A stretch of 12,106 bases of DNA from Bacteroidia bacterium (GTDB taxonomy: Bacteria > Bacteroidota > Bacteroidia > Bacteroidales > UBA12481). Position numbers and translations under genes: made by a program. The first letter of the stretch is position 1. Each line of letters opens with the position of its first letter. The stretch lies in the NCBI GenBank assembly GCA_026391235.1, contig JAPLDV010000036.1, forward strand, positions 1 to 12,106. Direction: 5' to 3'. Under the pieces are notes generated by a model that was not told where the DNA came from, searched no databases, and was given only the letters and a program-made list of their open reading frames with translations. Positions 1 through 6,936 of this stretch are shown here, one piece after another.

Positions 1-986
1 CATAACCAATTGATTATAAACCAAATGCTGGCCAATCAGGATCATTTTTAATTTCTGTGAAAATTTTCGGGAAATTTCGATATTCAGATCCCTGAAAAAG
101 ACGTCTTTGCCAATTTTAAAAAACGGTGAACTATAACCAAGGGTACCGCTGGTTCCGATTGGTATAGTATCATTTATGGCATTTTTCGATATCGAGTTAG
201 CCGCCGAGAAATTTAATCCGATCTGTGTGCCATAGACACCACCAAGTTTTGTTCCACGCTTGATCTGGTAACTGATCTCCCCCTGGATTCCCATTTCGCC
301 ATTGGGCTGAGAAGAATAGGGATAGATATTCATCAGACTGTAGATCTGGTTCTTAGAGATTGCCGGAAGATAGTTGACCATCAGCTTATTTAGATTCTCA
401 GTACGATCGCTACGGAAGCTCATATTATCCACCCGCTTTGCAGTTCCATTGATCCCCAGCCTGTTTATTGAATAGCTGGCATTCAACAAAAACGCTTCGC
501 CAGGTTTATAAATAAAATTATTATCTGCTGAGGGATCGTTAATCTTCCGGGCATACTCGGAGCCGATACTTAATCCGCCGCGGTTCAACTGCAACCGGGG
601 TGCCCAGGCTCCAACATTTTCCGGAAGTTTGTAAACCGTAACAGCAATCCTGATCCAAACTGTTCATAAAAGCTGCCAACAGTAAATCCCAGGTCTTCGG
701 TCTGGTAATCGGCAAACAAATAGGGTATACCTACACCATCAAACTTTGGATCGTATCCCTGCAATGCATTCAGATAACCTTCATAGCGCATGCCGGCAGA
801 AAATTTTCCCCAATCGAACCGTAAGTTTGCATAGGAATTTGATGACAATTTTTCATTAACCTTAGGAGCCCCGATCAATGAATCCGGACGATAAACCTGC
901 GCATCAACCTGGAAATTCCCGCTCAGACGGCCGGTTGTCTGTCCATGCAGGGTGAGCGGCAGAAGCAAAAACATAAGCATTGGCAT
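1..986 (-). pseudogene. DUF6029-family protein, frame-disrupted and cut by window edge
   Basis: Two adjoining reading frames together look like one member of the DUF6029 family of Bacteroidota, large exported proteins probably associated with the outer membrane; function unknown. The upstream frame (986 to about 634) has a signal peptide (hydrophobic MPMLMFLLLPLTLHGQ) followed by GRLSGNFQVDAQ, SAGMRYEGYLNALQGYDP and FYEQFGSGLLLR. It then runs into a stop at 585-587. A second frame takes over at about 632 with YKLPENVGAW, then EYARKINDPS and RVDNMSFRSDR, and stays open to position 1. From my memory of the family, some tens of residues normally separate FYEQFGSG from KLPENVGAW, so I infer a deletion of a length not divisible by three near 633-637, not a one-base slip. 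ATG 986 is chosen because residues encoded further upstream (to 1181) come from dispersed-repeat DNA; the peptide then lacks basic n-region residues, so the start is uncertain. The gene lies downstream of the TlpA-like gene in the same direction. An assembly error is possible. Confidence 0.65.
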
Positions 987-1023
987 TAGCAGCAAGCAAT
1001 AGGCAGTTGGCAGGGGGCAGCAC

Positions 1024-1215
1024 GTAGAGACGCATAATTGCGTCTGCCGTTGAAGTAGCAGTCGCAGCGGCATCATGGAGATGCCACCACCCGACAGAAG
1101 TCGGTTCTGCCGGATAGAACGCCCAGACTGAAGTCCGGGGTTAGTCATAATGCTGATGTTAGCTATATAGTTCATTGTCAATTGTCACTCAGAAGACGCA
1201 ATTATGCGTCTCTAC
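1024..1215. repeat. Repeat element bounded by perfect 22-bp inverted repeats
   Basis: Positions 1024-1045 and 1194-1215 are exact reverse complements over 22 bp, each carrying the core AGACGCA..TGCGTCT. The 148 bp between them hold several small hairpins: CCGAC-AGAA-GTCGG at 1091-1104, GTTCT..AGAAC at 1104-1120 and GACT-GA-AGTC at 1126-1135. No transposase and no clear target-site duplication are visible. It resembles the non-coding dispersed elements common in Bacteroidota intergenic DNA. It fills most of the gap between the TlpA-like gene and the DUF6029 gene. The frame happens to stay open through it, which makes the downstream gene look about 65 residues longer than it probably is. Confidence 0.75.
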
Positions 1216-1233
1216 AATTTTCTTCGTCACAGG

Positions 1234-1740
1234 TCACTTTTCAATCGTCACTTTCTTCACCGCCTCTTTGATCTTTCTGTAGAGTTCCGCTTCGTCACCC
1301 TCAGCATAGGTGGTATGCTGCCAGAATAGGTTTCCCTTAGCATCATAGAGAAAGGTGTGGGGAACATTGATAACATTAAGTGCGCGTTTGAAATCACCAT
1401 TAACATCGAGCACCACCTTGAAATCCCAGCCCCGGCTCGAAACAAACGGGGCAACTTTTGAGGAACTTCTTGAATCATCGATACTTACAGCAACCAATTC
1501 CACTCCGGTCGCTTTCTGCCAATCAGGCAAAATCTCATAAATGGCATTTAGCTCCTTCAGGCAGGGCTTACACCAGGTCGCCCAAAAACTCACGATCAAA
1601 GGCTTTCCGGAGGTTGCCAACTGATCGGATTGAATCCATTTTCCGTTCAAATCCTGTACCCGTACTGATGGTATTGCGTTTTGTGAAAACGTTAACGAAC
1701 TGAAAATCAGCGAAAATAAAAGTAAGAAAACTTTTCTCAT
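1234..1740 (-). CDS. Exported TlpA-like thiol-disulfide oxidoreductase
   Basis: A 168-residue thioredoxin-fold protein of the TlpA/ResA type, expected in the periplasm, where it reduces or exchanges disulfides. Residues 1-19 form a signal peptide (MRKVFLLLFSLIFSSLTFS before Q20). The active site is WCKPC with cysteines 57 and 60, preceded by the family's FWATW. The cis-proline before the last strand is P127 in NVPHTF, and the C-terminal helix is lysine-rich. There is no lipobox cysteine, so it is probably soluble. Length is normal for a minimal TlpA domain. It lies 154 bp after the HEAT/cyclophilin gene and about 250 bp before the DUF6029 gene, all on the minus strand. The repeat-filled gap on each side argues against tight co-transcription. 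Whether it is specific for cytochrome maturation or for another client cannot be told. Family assignment is secure; substrate is not. Confidence 0.93.
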   Translation of the reverse strand: MRKVFLLLFSLIFSSLTFSQNAIPSVRVQDLNGKWIQSDQLATSGKPLIVSFWATWCKPCLKELNAIYEILPDWQKATGVELVAVSIDDSRSSSKVAPFVSSRGWDFKVVLDVNGDFKRALNVINVPHTFLYDAKGNLFWQHTTYAEGDEAELYRKIKEAVKKVTIEK

Positions 1741-1765
1741 GCCATCAGGATATGGTTTACAGCCG

Positions 1766-1773
1766 CGAATTTA
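1766..1773 (-). promoter_or_regulatory. Possible Bacteroidota -7 element for the TlpA-like gene
   Basis: On the minus strand this reads TAAATTCG, one mismatch from the Bacteroidota -7 consensus TAnnTTTG, about 25 bp before the ATG at 1740. I see no convincing TTG at the -33 position, so this is a weak call from one half of a promoter. Confidence 0.35.
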
Positions 1774-1842
1774 GGAAAAATCCTGGCCGATAACCTGAAT
1801 TTTTCATCTCGGAATTCAGAACTCTCAATCTGTCCTAATCCC

Positions 1843-1896
1843 TGAGCCTTGAGCCTTGAGCCTTGATACTTACTTGAGCCTTGAGCCTTGAGCCTT
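1843..1896. repeat. 7-bp tandem repeat (TGAGCCT), 3 + 3 copies
   Basis: Three perfect TGAGCCT units (1843-1863), an 11-bp imperfect interruption, and three more perfect units (1875-1895). The last unit reaches into the TAA stop codon of the HEAT/cyclophilin gene at 1895-1897. The rest of the 154-bp gap (1741-1842) shows only the possible promoter half-site. Confidence 0.9.
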
Positions 1897-3805
1897 ATTC
1901 ATTCAAGAGTTCCATTAGAAGGATGGTGTCCCCTACCTCAAGTTGATGTACGACCTCCATACCCTCCAAAACAAACCCGAAGCCGGTGTATTTGGCATCG
2001 AGGTGCGGCGTTGCAGAATGGGTAATGTACCATTGACTGCCTTCAGTATCCTTGCCCGATGAGGCCATGCCAAGAGTTCCCTCCATAAAGGGCGTCGGGG
2101 AAAATTCAGAGCGGATGGTAAATTCCGGCGCTCCCCAGCCGTCACCGCGGGGACAACCATCCTGCATCACGAAGTTGGGTACTACACGATGAATGGTAAA
2201 ATTATTATAAAAACCTGATTCGATCATTTCTACAAAGGCAGCTGCTGTGCCCGGACACCATGTGACGTTCAGCTGTACAATGAAGTCGCCCTTGCTGGTT
2301 TTGATCAATACTTTTTGCTTTGGCGTCAACCGGCTAACTATTTGCCAGTTAATCGGATGATTATATACTGGCGGACTAACCTGAAGCGGAGGCCGGCCTT
2401 TGAGCCAGGCAAGGGTTTGATTCACCTCCGCGAAAGCCTCAATCTTTGCAGGATGATTCACCTTAGCCATGGCTGCTTCAAGAAACCCGGTATCGGCAAT
2501 CTTTTCCTTATAATTTAATTTCGGATCGCGGAGAACTCCGGCAGCCAATGCAACTAAAGAGGTTTCCACTGATGCGGTCGCTACAACCGGATTCTTGGCC
2601 GAATTAAACTGCTGTTCTACAAAAACATACTGACCCGGATCACTCTTCAGGGTTTTAAGATACCATGCCCTTTCAGATGGTCTGGCTGCACTATTTACCG
2701 ATTCGAAAATCAGTTTCTCAACCTTTTTCACTAATCCCGGCTTTCCCATTACCAGCTCCAGTGTTTTTCCAAGCAATATCGACCTGCTTCTCCAGTTCTT
2801 TGTTACCTTGATGGTGTTGAGAAGCACAGAAAGGTCAGTGTAAACCGCATGCCGCTGCACCGCTTCGGCTGCTGCCACCGACAAATTCGGATCGGCACCC
2901 TCGACAAACCGAAAAACCGTTTTTGATGCTTCATTCCATGGAATAAGTACCATGGAATTCAATATGTTAACCTTAATCCGATAATCAGCATCCGAATTGA
3001 GGATACTTTTTACCAGCGGCCAGGCTTCTTCACCTTTTGCCCGGATAACGGCCTTGATCAGGTTCGAACGAATTTCCTGGCTCCGTTCCCTTTGATAAGC
3101 CTTTTCCACTGCTGCAGGAACCGTCTGCAGCCAATCCATCCCGGCGTAACGGCCCAGAAAGTAAGAAGCGTAAATCGATCCCGCCAGGCTGGTTCCTGTG
3201 CTGATCAGTTTCAGCATCCGTGAGTTTCCTGCAACCGAAGTAATTCCGCGCATTCCGAACCGAAAAATCCCCATGGCCTGACCTTCAGTCTCCTGGTAGG
3301 GACAATCTATCCCGGCAATAAAATTCAGATCTTCTTCAGTCCCGCATTTCCCCAATGCTTCATAACACATACCCCTGACGAGCTCATTGGTGTCACTTTC
3401 CAGCACCTTTCTGATGATCGGAACGGTCGATGGGTGGTTGATCTGGCCCAATGCCCAGGCACCGATGATCCTAACCCTCTCTTGTTCGACCTGCATGGCG
3501 GAATAAATTGTATCTGCAATCCCGATTGCCTGCACACTGCCTAAACAAAACAGGGCTTCACCACGATAATTGGGATCCGCATTTTTCAAATATGGAAAAA
3601 GACCCTCAGCATCACGCCTGTCCGCAATATCATGTATCTTCCTGATAATCGAATCATTGTATTTGTTGACGGCCTGTCCCCACAACGGCATAACCCCCAC
3701 AACCATCACAACCATCACAACCATCACAACCCCTCTTACCCCTCTTAACGTCCTTAACGTCCTTAACGTCCTTAACGTCCTTAACGTCCTACCGTATCGC
3801 TTCAT
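1895..3805 (-). CDS. Exported HEAT-repeat protein with C-terminal cyclophilin (PPIase) domain
   Basis: A 636-residue two-part protein. Residues about 50-480 are helical repeats of HEAT type (for example VRIIGAWALGQINHPSTVPI, 111-130), a scaffold usually used for protein binding. Residues 494-636 are a bacterial cyclophilin-type peptidyl-prolyl isomerase: IHRVVPNFVMQDG contains the catalytic-type R540, F545 and Q548, and GTLGMASSGKDTEGSQWYIT matches the substrate-groove loop. A histidine in PHLDAKYTGFG replaces the tryptophan of human cyclophilin A, as is usual in bacteria. The likely site is the periplasm, as a folding helper. The signal peptide is odd: residues 6-35 are (RTL)5, (RGV)2 and (VMV)3, encoded by 9-bp tandem repeats, ending at about G43. 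The ATG at 3805 overlaps the end of the GH3 fusion gene by 17 bp, which suggests translational coupling. A start at M28 is possible but would remove all basic residues from the signal peptide. Confidence 0.88.
   Translation of the reverse strand: MKRYGRTLRTLRTLRTLRTLRGVRGVVMVVMVVMVVGVMPLWGQAVNKYNDSIIRKIHDIADRRDAEGLFPYLKNADPNYRGEALFCLGSVQAIGIADTIYSAMQVEQERVRIIGAWALGQINHPSTVPIIRKVLESDTNELVRGMCYEALGKCGTEEDLNFIAGIDCPYQETEGQAMGIFRFGMRGITSVAGNSRMLKLISTGTSLAGSIYASYFLGRYAGMDWLQTVPAAVEKAYQRERSQEIRSNLIKAVIRAKGEEAWPLVKSILNSDADYRIKVNILNSMVLIPWNEASKTVFRFVEGADPNLSVAAAEAVQRHAVYTDLSVLLNTIKVTKNWRSRSILLGKTLELVMGKPGLVKKVEKLIFESVNSAARPSERAWYLKTLKSDPGQYVFVEQQFNSAKNPVVATASVETSLVALAAGVLRDPKLNYKEKIADTGFLEAAMAKVNHPAKIEAFAEVNQTLAWLKGRPPLQVSPPVYNHPINWQIVSRLTPKQKVLIKTSKGDFIVQLNVTWCPGTAAAFVEMIESGFYNNFTIHRVVPNFVMQDGCPRGDGWGAPEFTIRSEFSPTPFMEGTLGMASSGKDTEGSQWYITHSATPHLDAKYTGFGFVLEGMEVVHQLEVGDTILLMELLNE
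3699..3789. repeat. Three adjacent 9-bp tandem repeats forming a signal-peptide coding region
   Basis: Three separate 9-bp families lie side by side: ACAACCATC three times (3699-3725) plus a partial copy; CCCCTCTTA twice (3730-3747); and TTAACGTCC five times (3745-3789). All are perfect copies. The array starts immediately after the body of the upstream gene, sharing the last base of its TAG stop (3789-3791). It lies wholly inside the first 36 codons of the HEAT/cyclophilin gene. Because the period is nine, any gain or loss of a unit keeps frame and adds or removes three residues. Confidence 0.95.
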
Positions 3806-6752
3806 ATAGTGTTTGCAGTATTGATTTTCGAATATACAGATCAGACAGCTTGTTATTATCGCGGGTTGGATATACCCTATTGCTCAAAAACACAAACAAT
3901 AAACCTGATTCCGGATCTGCCCAGACGAAGGTCCCGGTATAACCCGAATGGCCAAAGCTGGCGGGTGGTGCCGATGGACAAGGATAAGAATCTTCAAAAC
4001 TCAGGGTATCATTTCCAACTGATGGCTTATCGAACCCAAGTCCACGGCGGATCCCGACCGAGTCATACTGGTAACGCGTAAATTCGCTTATGATTTTTGG
4101 AGAGAGAAATTGTTTTCCGCCATAGGTTCCTTTCCACAAGTACATCTGCCACAATTTTGCCAGATCTTCCGCGGTTCCGAACAAACCGGCATTGCCGCTG
4201 ATACCGCCAAGCATGGCAGCCCCTTCATCATGCACATACCCGTGAAGCAGCTCCATCCGGAAAAAAGTATCGCGCTCAGTGGGAACAATCCGGTCTCGAG
4301 GAAAATAGCGCAATGGATTATAGGTTAGGGTTGATGCTCCTAAAGGCTTATAAAACTCACCCTTCAGGTAGGCTTCAAATTTTTTCCCGGTCAGCTTTTC
4401 AATAATTTTCGGCCACAGGAGAAAGCTCAGATCAGAATAGACATATTTCCTATCCTTTAGTAAGGGTTCCTCCCGTATCTTCTTATATATCTCTTTATCA
4501 TAGGATTTGTAACGCCACAATCCTTCCGAGACTCTTACCTGGAAAAGCCGGGTGGAATCCGGCTTAAGGGTATTCTCTTTATAAGTTCCATCAGGATTTT
4601 TAGCGTCGCGCCAGAAAGGTATCCAGGCAGCCAGCCCTCCGCAATGCGCAAGTACTTGTCTAACTGTCATATATTTCTTATCTGTACCCCGAAAATCGGT
4701 CCAGAACTTTGAGAAGGGATCGTCAAGATTGATCTTTTTATCCTGAACAAGGCGCATAATGGCAAGCAGAGGCGCTGATACCTTGGTTACGGATGCCATA
4801 TCAAAAAGGTCGCCCTGCCCGACAGGCTGTTTCGACTCATAAGTATGATATCCGTAACAGGATTGAAAAATTACTTTCCCGTTCCGTGCTGTAAAAACTT
4901 CACATCCGGGGAAAGCACCCAAGGCTATTCCTGCCTGGCAGATTGAATCAATTTTTTTTTTAATATAGCCCGAATCCATTCCGGTAGATTCCGGAATGGT
5001 ATATGAAAATCGTATACCGCCCTGTGTATCAAGTCCATCGCCGTCATTAAAATAAGGCTGCACTGTAACCGGCAACCTGCCAGATGCCCCGATGCCGCCG
5101 AAGATCAGCTGAGCAGTGAGATCCATGGTTAGTTCCGACTCCTGATAGGAAACAATCAACCCGGCCAGTTTTCCGGGATCCCGTAGCTTACTGATGGCAT
5201 AAGGATTGCCGAAAATCACAGCAATTACCGGAACCTTTTCGGAGAGTTGACTAATAAAATCGGTTTCAGCGGCAGATAATCCGAAATTTTTCGCCGACCG
5301 CTGGTCCATATTTTGAATCCCGATAATTACCAGATTATAAGGTAATAGTTTCTTTATTAAAACATTTACCTCTTCAAGTGTTGCCTCGTATTGCATCTGG
5401 TACCGGTCGATCGAGGCATAGCTGTTCAAACGGCGTTGAAAGATCGTTTCTTCAGTGCGCCCAAGCATGACGGAGGCAATGTTTATCTTTTCAAGATTTT
5501 TAACCGGTATCAGGCTATCCCTATTTTGCAGAACGGTTAGAGAAGCTGCCACTAGTTCCCGGTTGATCAGATCTGCCCCGGGAGTGTTCAGCCTCTCCGG
5601 CAAGCTGTCGGTGTTCAATGGTTTCCAGGTGTTAAGACCGGTCCAGTGTTTTACAGACAGTATAGCCTTGCACCGTTCTTCAATATCCAACTCTGAGATT
5701 CTCCCGGTCCGGATAGCTTCTTCAATCCCACCGACTGCGAGTTCCACATTTTCGACATAAATAAGCAGGTCATTTCCGGCTTCGAGGGCTTTGACCTCGA
5801 TCTCACCGGGAGGATTTGAAGAAGTAACCCCCTTCATATTCAAGGCATCAGTGACCACCAATCCCCTGAATCCCATTTGTTTCCCAAGAAGATCGGCAAT
5901 TACTGAATGGGAAAGGGTTGTTGGTATGCCGGATTGCGGTTCAAGAGCGGGCACTTCGAGGTGTGCCACCATCACAGAACCGAGGCCATCTGCTATAAGC
6001 TGCCTGAAAGGAACAAGCTCCACCGAATCAAGTTGTTCTTTGGTACGGTTGATTCGCGGAAGGGCAAAATGCGAATCGGTATCGGTATCGCCGTGTCCCG
6101 GGAAATGTTTTGCCGTGGCGAGGATGTGCATATCCTGAAGGCCATTCATATAGGCACGTCCTTTGGCTGCCACCTGATATGGATTTTCACCGAACGACCG
6201 ATAATTGATCACCGGATTATCGGGGTTATTATTTACATCAACCACCGGAGCAAAATTCATCTGTATACCGGTCTCTTTCAATTGCCGTGCGATCTCAGCA
6301 CCCATCCGGTAAATGATCTCATTATCACGAACTGCCCCGAGCGCCATCTGGAAAGGAAATTTGGGCGTACTGTCGAGCCGCATGGCTAATCCCCATTCAG
6401 CATCGATAGCCATGAGGATCGGAACTTTCGAAATGGATTGATAATGGTTTACCAGGTTTGTTTGCCTCACCGGCCCGCCCTGAAAAAAGGCGATTCCTCC
6501 GATGCCGTCTTCCCGGATCCAACGCTCGATCTCTGCCTGGTGCTCTGGCCCCCGGTTCGAGAATGCTGCTACCATGATCAGCTGTCCGATCCGCTCCCTC
6601 ATGCTCAGCGAATTATACACCGAATCAACCCAAACCGAGTCGGCCCGGAGGTAGACCGGCGGCACCGGTTTTTGAGCGTTCACAGATAAAAAGAAGAACA
6701 GGAAGAATAAGAATTGAGAGAATAGGGCTACAACTTTCCAACTTATCTTCAT
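3789..6752 (-). CDS. Periplasmic GH3 beta-N-acetylhexosaminidase-like / beta-lactamase-fold serine hydrolase fusion
   Basis: A 987-residue fusion. Residues 1-27 are a signal peptide ending SVNAQ with no lipobox. Residues about 50-375 are a glycoside hydrolase family 3 domain of the NagZ type: KHFPGHGDTDTDSH (215-228) carries the Asp-Ser-His general acid/base element of N-acetylglucosaminidases, and D302 in VVTDALNMKG is the nucleophile. Residues about 395-565 match the GH3 C-terminal sandwich domain. Residues about 595-987 are a beta-lactamase/DD-peptidase fold (PF00144): SVTK at 654-657 is the SxxK serine-lysine pair, YSD at 772-774 fills the Tyr-x-Asn position, and HSG at 935-937 fills the KTG position. 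This pairing is known in Bacteroidota and fits turnover of muropeptides in the periplasm, one half acting on the sugar and the other on the peptide or an ester; the exact substrates are inferred. ATG 6752 is preferred over the in-frame TTG at 6773 because the signal peptide starts there and a promoter element lies just upstream. Confidence 0.93.
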   Translation of the reverse strand: MKISWKVVALFSQFLFFLFFFLSVNAQKPVPPVYLRADSVWVDSVYNSLSMRERIGQLIMVAAFSNRGPEHQAEIERWIREDGIGGIAFFQGGPVRQTNLVNHYQSISKVPILMAIDAEWGLAMRLDSTPKFPFQMALGAVRDNEIIYRMGAEIARQLKETGIQMNFAPVVDVNNNPDNPVINYRSFGENPYQVAAKGRAYMNGLQDMHILATAKHFPGHGDTDTDSHFALPRINRTKEQLDSVELVPFRQLIADGLGSVMVAHLEVPALEPQSGIPTTLSHSVIADLLGKQMGFRGLVVTDALNMKGVTSSNPPGEIEVKALEAGNDLLIYVENVELAVGGIEEAIRTGRISELDIEERCKAILSVKHWTGLNTWKPLNTDSLPERLNTPGADLINRELVAASLTVLQNRDSLIPVKNLEKINIASVMLGRTEETIFQRRLNSYASIDRYQMQYEATLEEVNVLIKKLLPYNLVIIGIQNMDQRSAKNFGLSAAETDFISQLSEKVPVIAVIFGNPYAISKLRDPGKLAGLIVSYQESELTMDLTAQLIFGGIGASGRLPVTVQPYFNDGDGLDTQGGIRFSYTIPESTGMDSGYIKKKIDSICQAGIALGAFPGCEVFTARNGKVIFQSCYGYHTYESKQPVGQGDLFDMASVTKVSAPLLAIMRLVQDKKINLDDPFSKFWTDFRGTDKKYMTVRQVLAHCGGLAAWIPFWRDAKNPDGTYKENTLKPDSTRLFQVRVSEGLWRYKSYDKEIYKKIREEPLLKDRKYVYSDLSFLLWPKIIEKLTGKKFEAYLKGEFYKPLGASTLTYNPLRYFPRDRIVPTERDTFFRMELLHGYVHDEGAAMLGGISGNAGLFGTAEDLAKLWQMYLWKGTYGGKQFLSPKIISEFTRYQYDSVGIRRGLGFDKPSVGNDTLSFEDSYPCPSAPPASFGHSGYTGTFVWADPESGLLFVFLSNRVYPTRDNNKLSDLYIRKSILQTLYEAIR

Positions 6753-6770
6753 TTCACGAATATAATTTGC

Positions 6771-6778
6771 CAAAGATA
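6771..6778 (-). promoter_or_regulatory. Likely -7 element for the GH3 fusion gene
   Basis: On the minus strand this reads TATCTTTG, a perfect match to TAnnTTTG, 18 bp before the chosen ATG at 6752. Transcription would start about 6 bp further on, leaving a leader of about a dozen bases. No clear TTG lies at the expected -33 distance. The site supports starting the protein at 6752 and not at 6773, which lies inside this element. Confidence 0.5.
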
Positions 6779-6788
6779 ATTATAAAGA

Positions 6789-6936
6789 GGTTGCAGGTTG
6801 CAGGATTCAGAGTAAGGAAGAACGCTCCTAAGGGCATCCGCGGTCAGGAACGGGGTCCCCGTGTTCGCGGGGATGACAATAGCTCTTGCAGACATTATGA
6901 AGAAGCACCTGTCATTCCCGCGAAAGTGGGAACCTT
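6789..6936. repeat. Intergenic repeats: small tandem repeat plus paired GC-rich hairpins
   Basis: Two GGTTGCA units lie at 6789-6802. Two related hairpins in opposite orientation lie at 6856-6878 (CCCCG-TGTTCG-CGGGG followed by ATGACA) and 6910-6931 (TGTCA followed by TTCCCGC-GAAA-GTGGGAA). About 17 of 22 positions match when one is reversed, and both carry the widespread GTCATTCCCGCG-type motif. They sit between the NTPase gene stop (6937-6939) and the promoter of the next gene in the same direction, so the transcript may end or be stabilised here. There is no T-run typical of an intrinsic terminator. Confidence 0.7.

Noticed and set aside
987..1181. N-terminal extension of the DUF6029 gene back to ATG 1181
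   Set aside because: The extra 65 residues are encoded by the inverted-repeat element and a further common repeat, are cysteine/leucine-rich and unlike a signal peptide n-region; the frame is probably open by chance.
3570..3809. Plus-strand open frame of 79 residues with repeated TIT and NVL units
   Set aside because: It is the reverse reading of the 9-bp tandem arrays and of a well-supported minus-strand gene.
4000..4900. Antibiotic-resistance beta-lactamase
   Set aside because: The serine hydrolase domain is fused to a GH3 enzyme and has YSD and HSG in place of the class C YxN and KTG; a cell-wall or ester substrate is more likely.
5907..6389. Plus-strand open frame of 160 residues
   Set aside because: It lies opposite the catalytic GH3 domain, has no recognisable family features and is explained by codon use of the real gene.
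6753..6773. TTG start of the GH3 fusion gene at 6773
   Set aside because: It lies within a perfect -7 promoter element, and the normal signal peptide begins at the ATG at 6752.
6856..6931. Insertion sequence remnant
   Set aside because: No transposase fragment and no flanking target duplication; better described as a pair of dispersed hairpin repeats.
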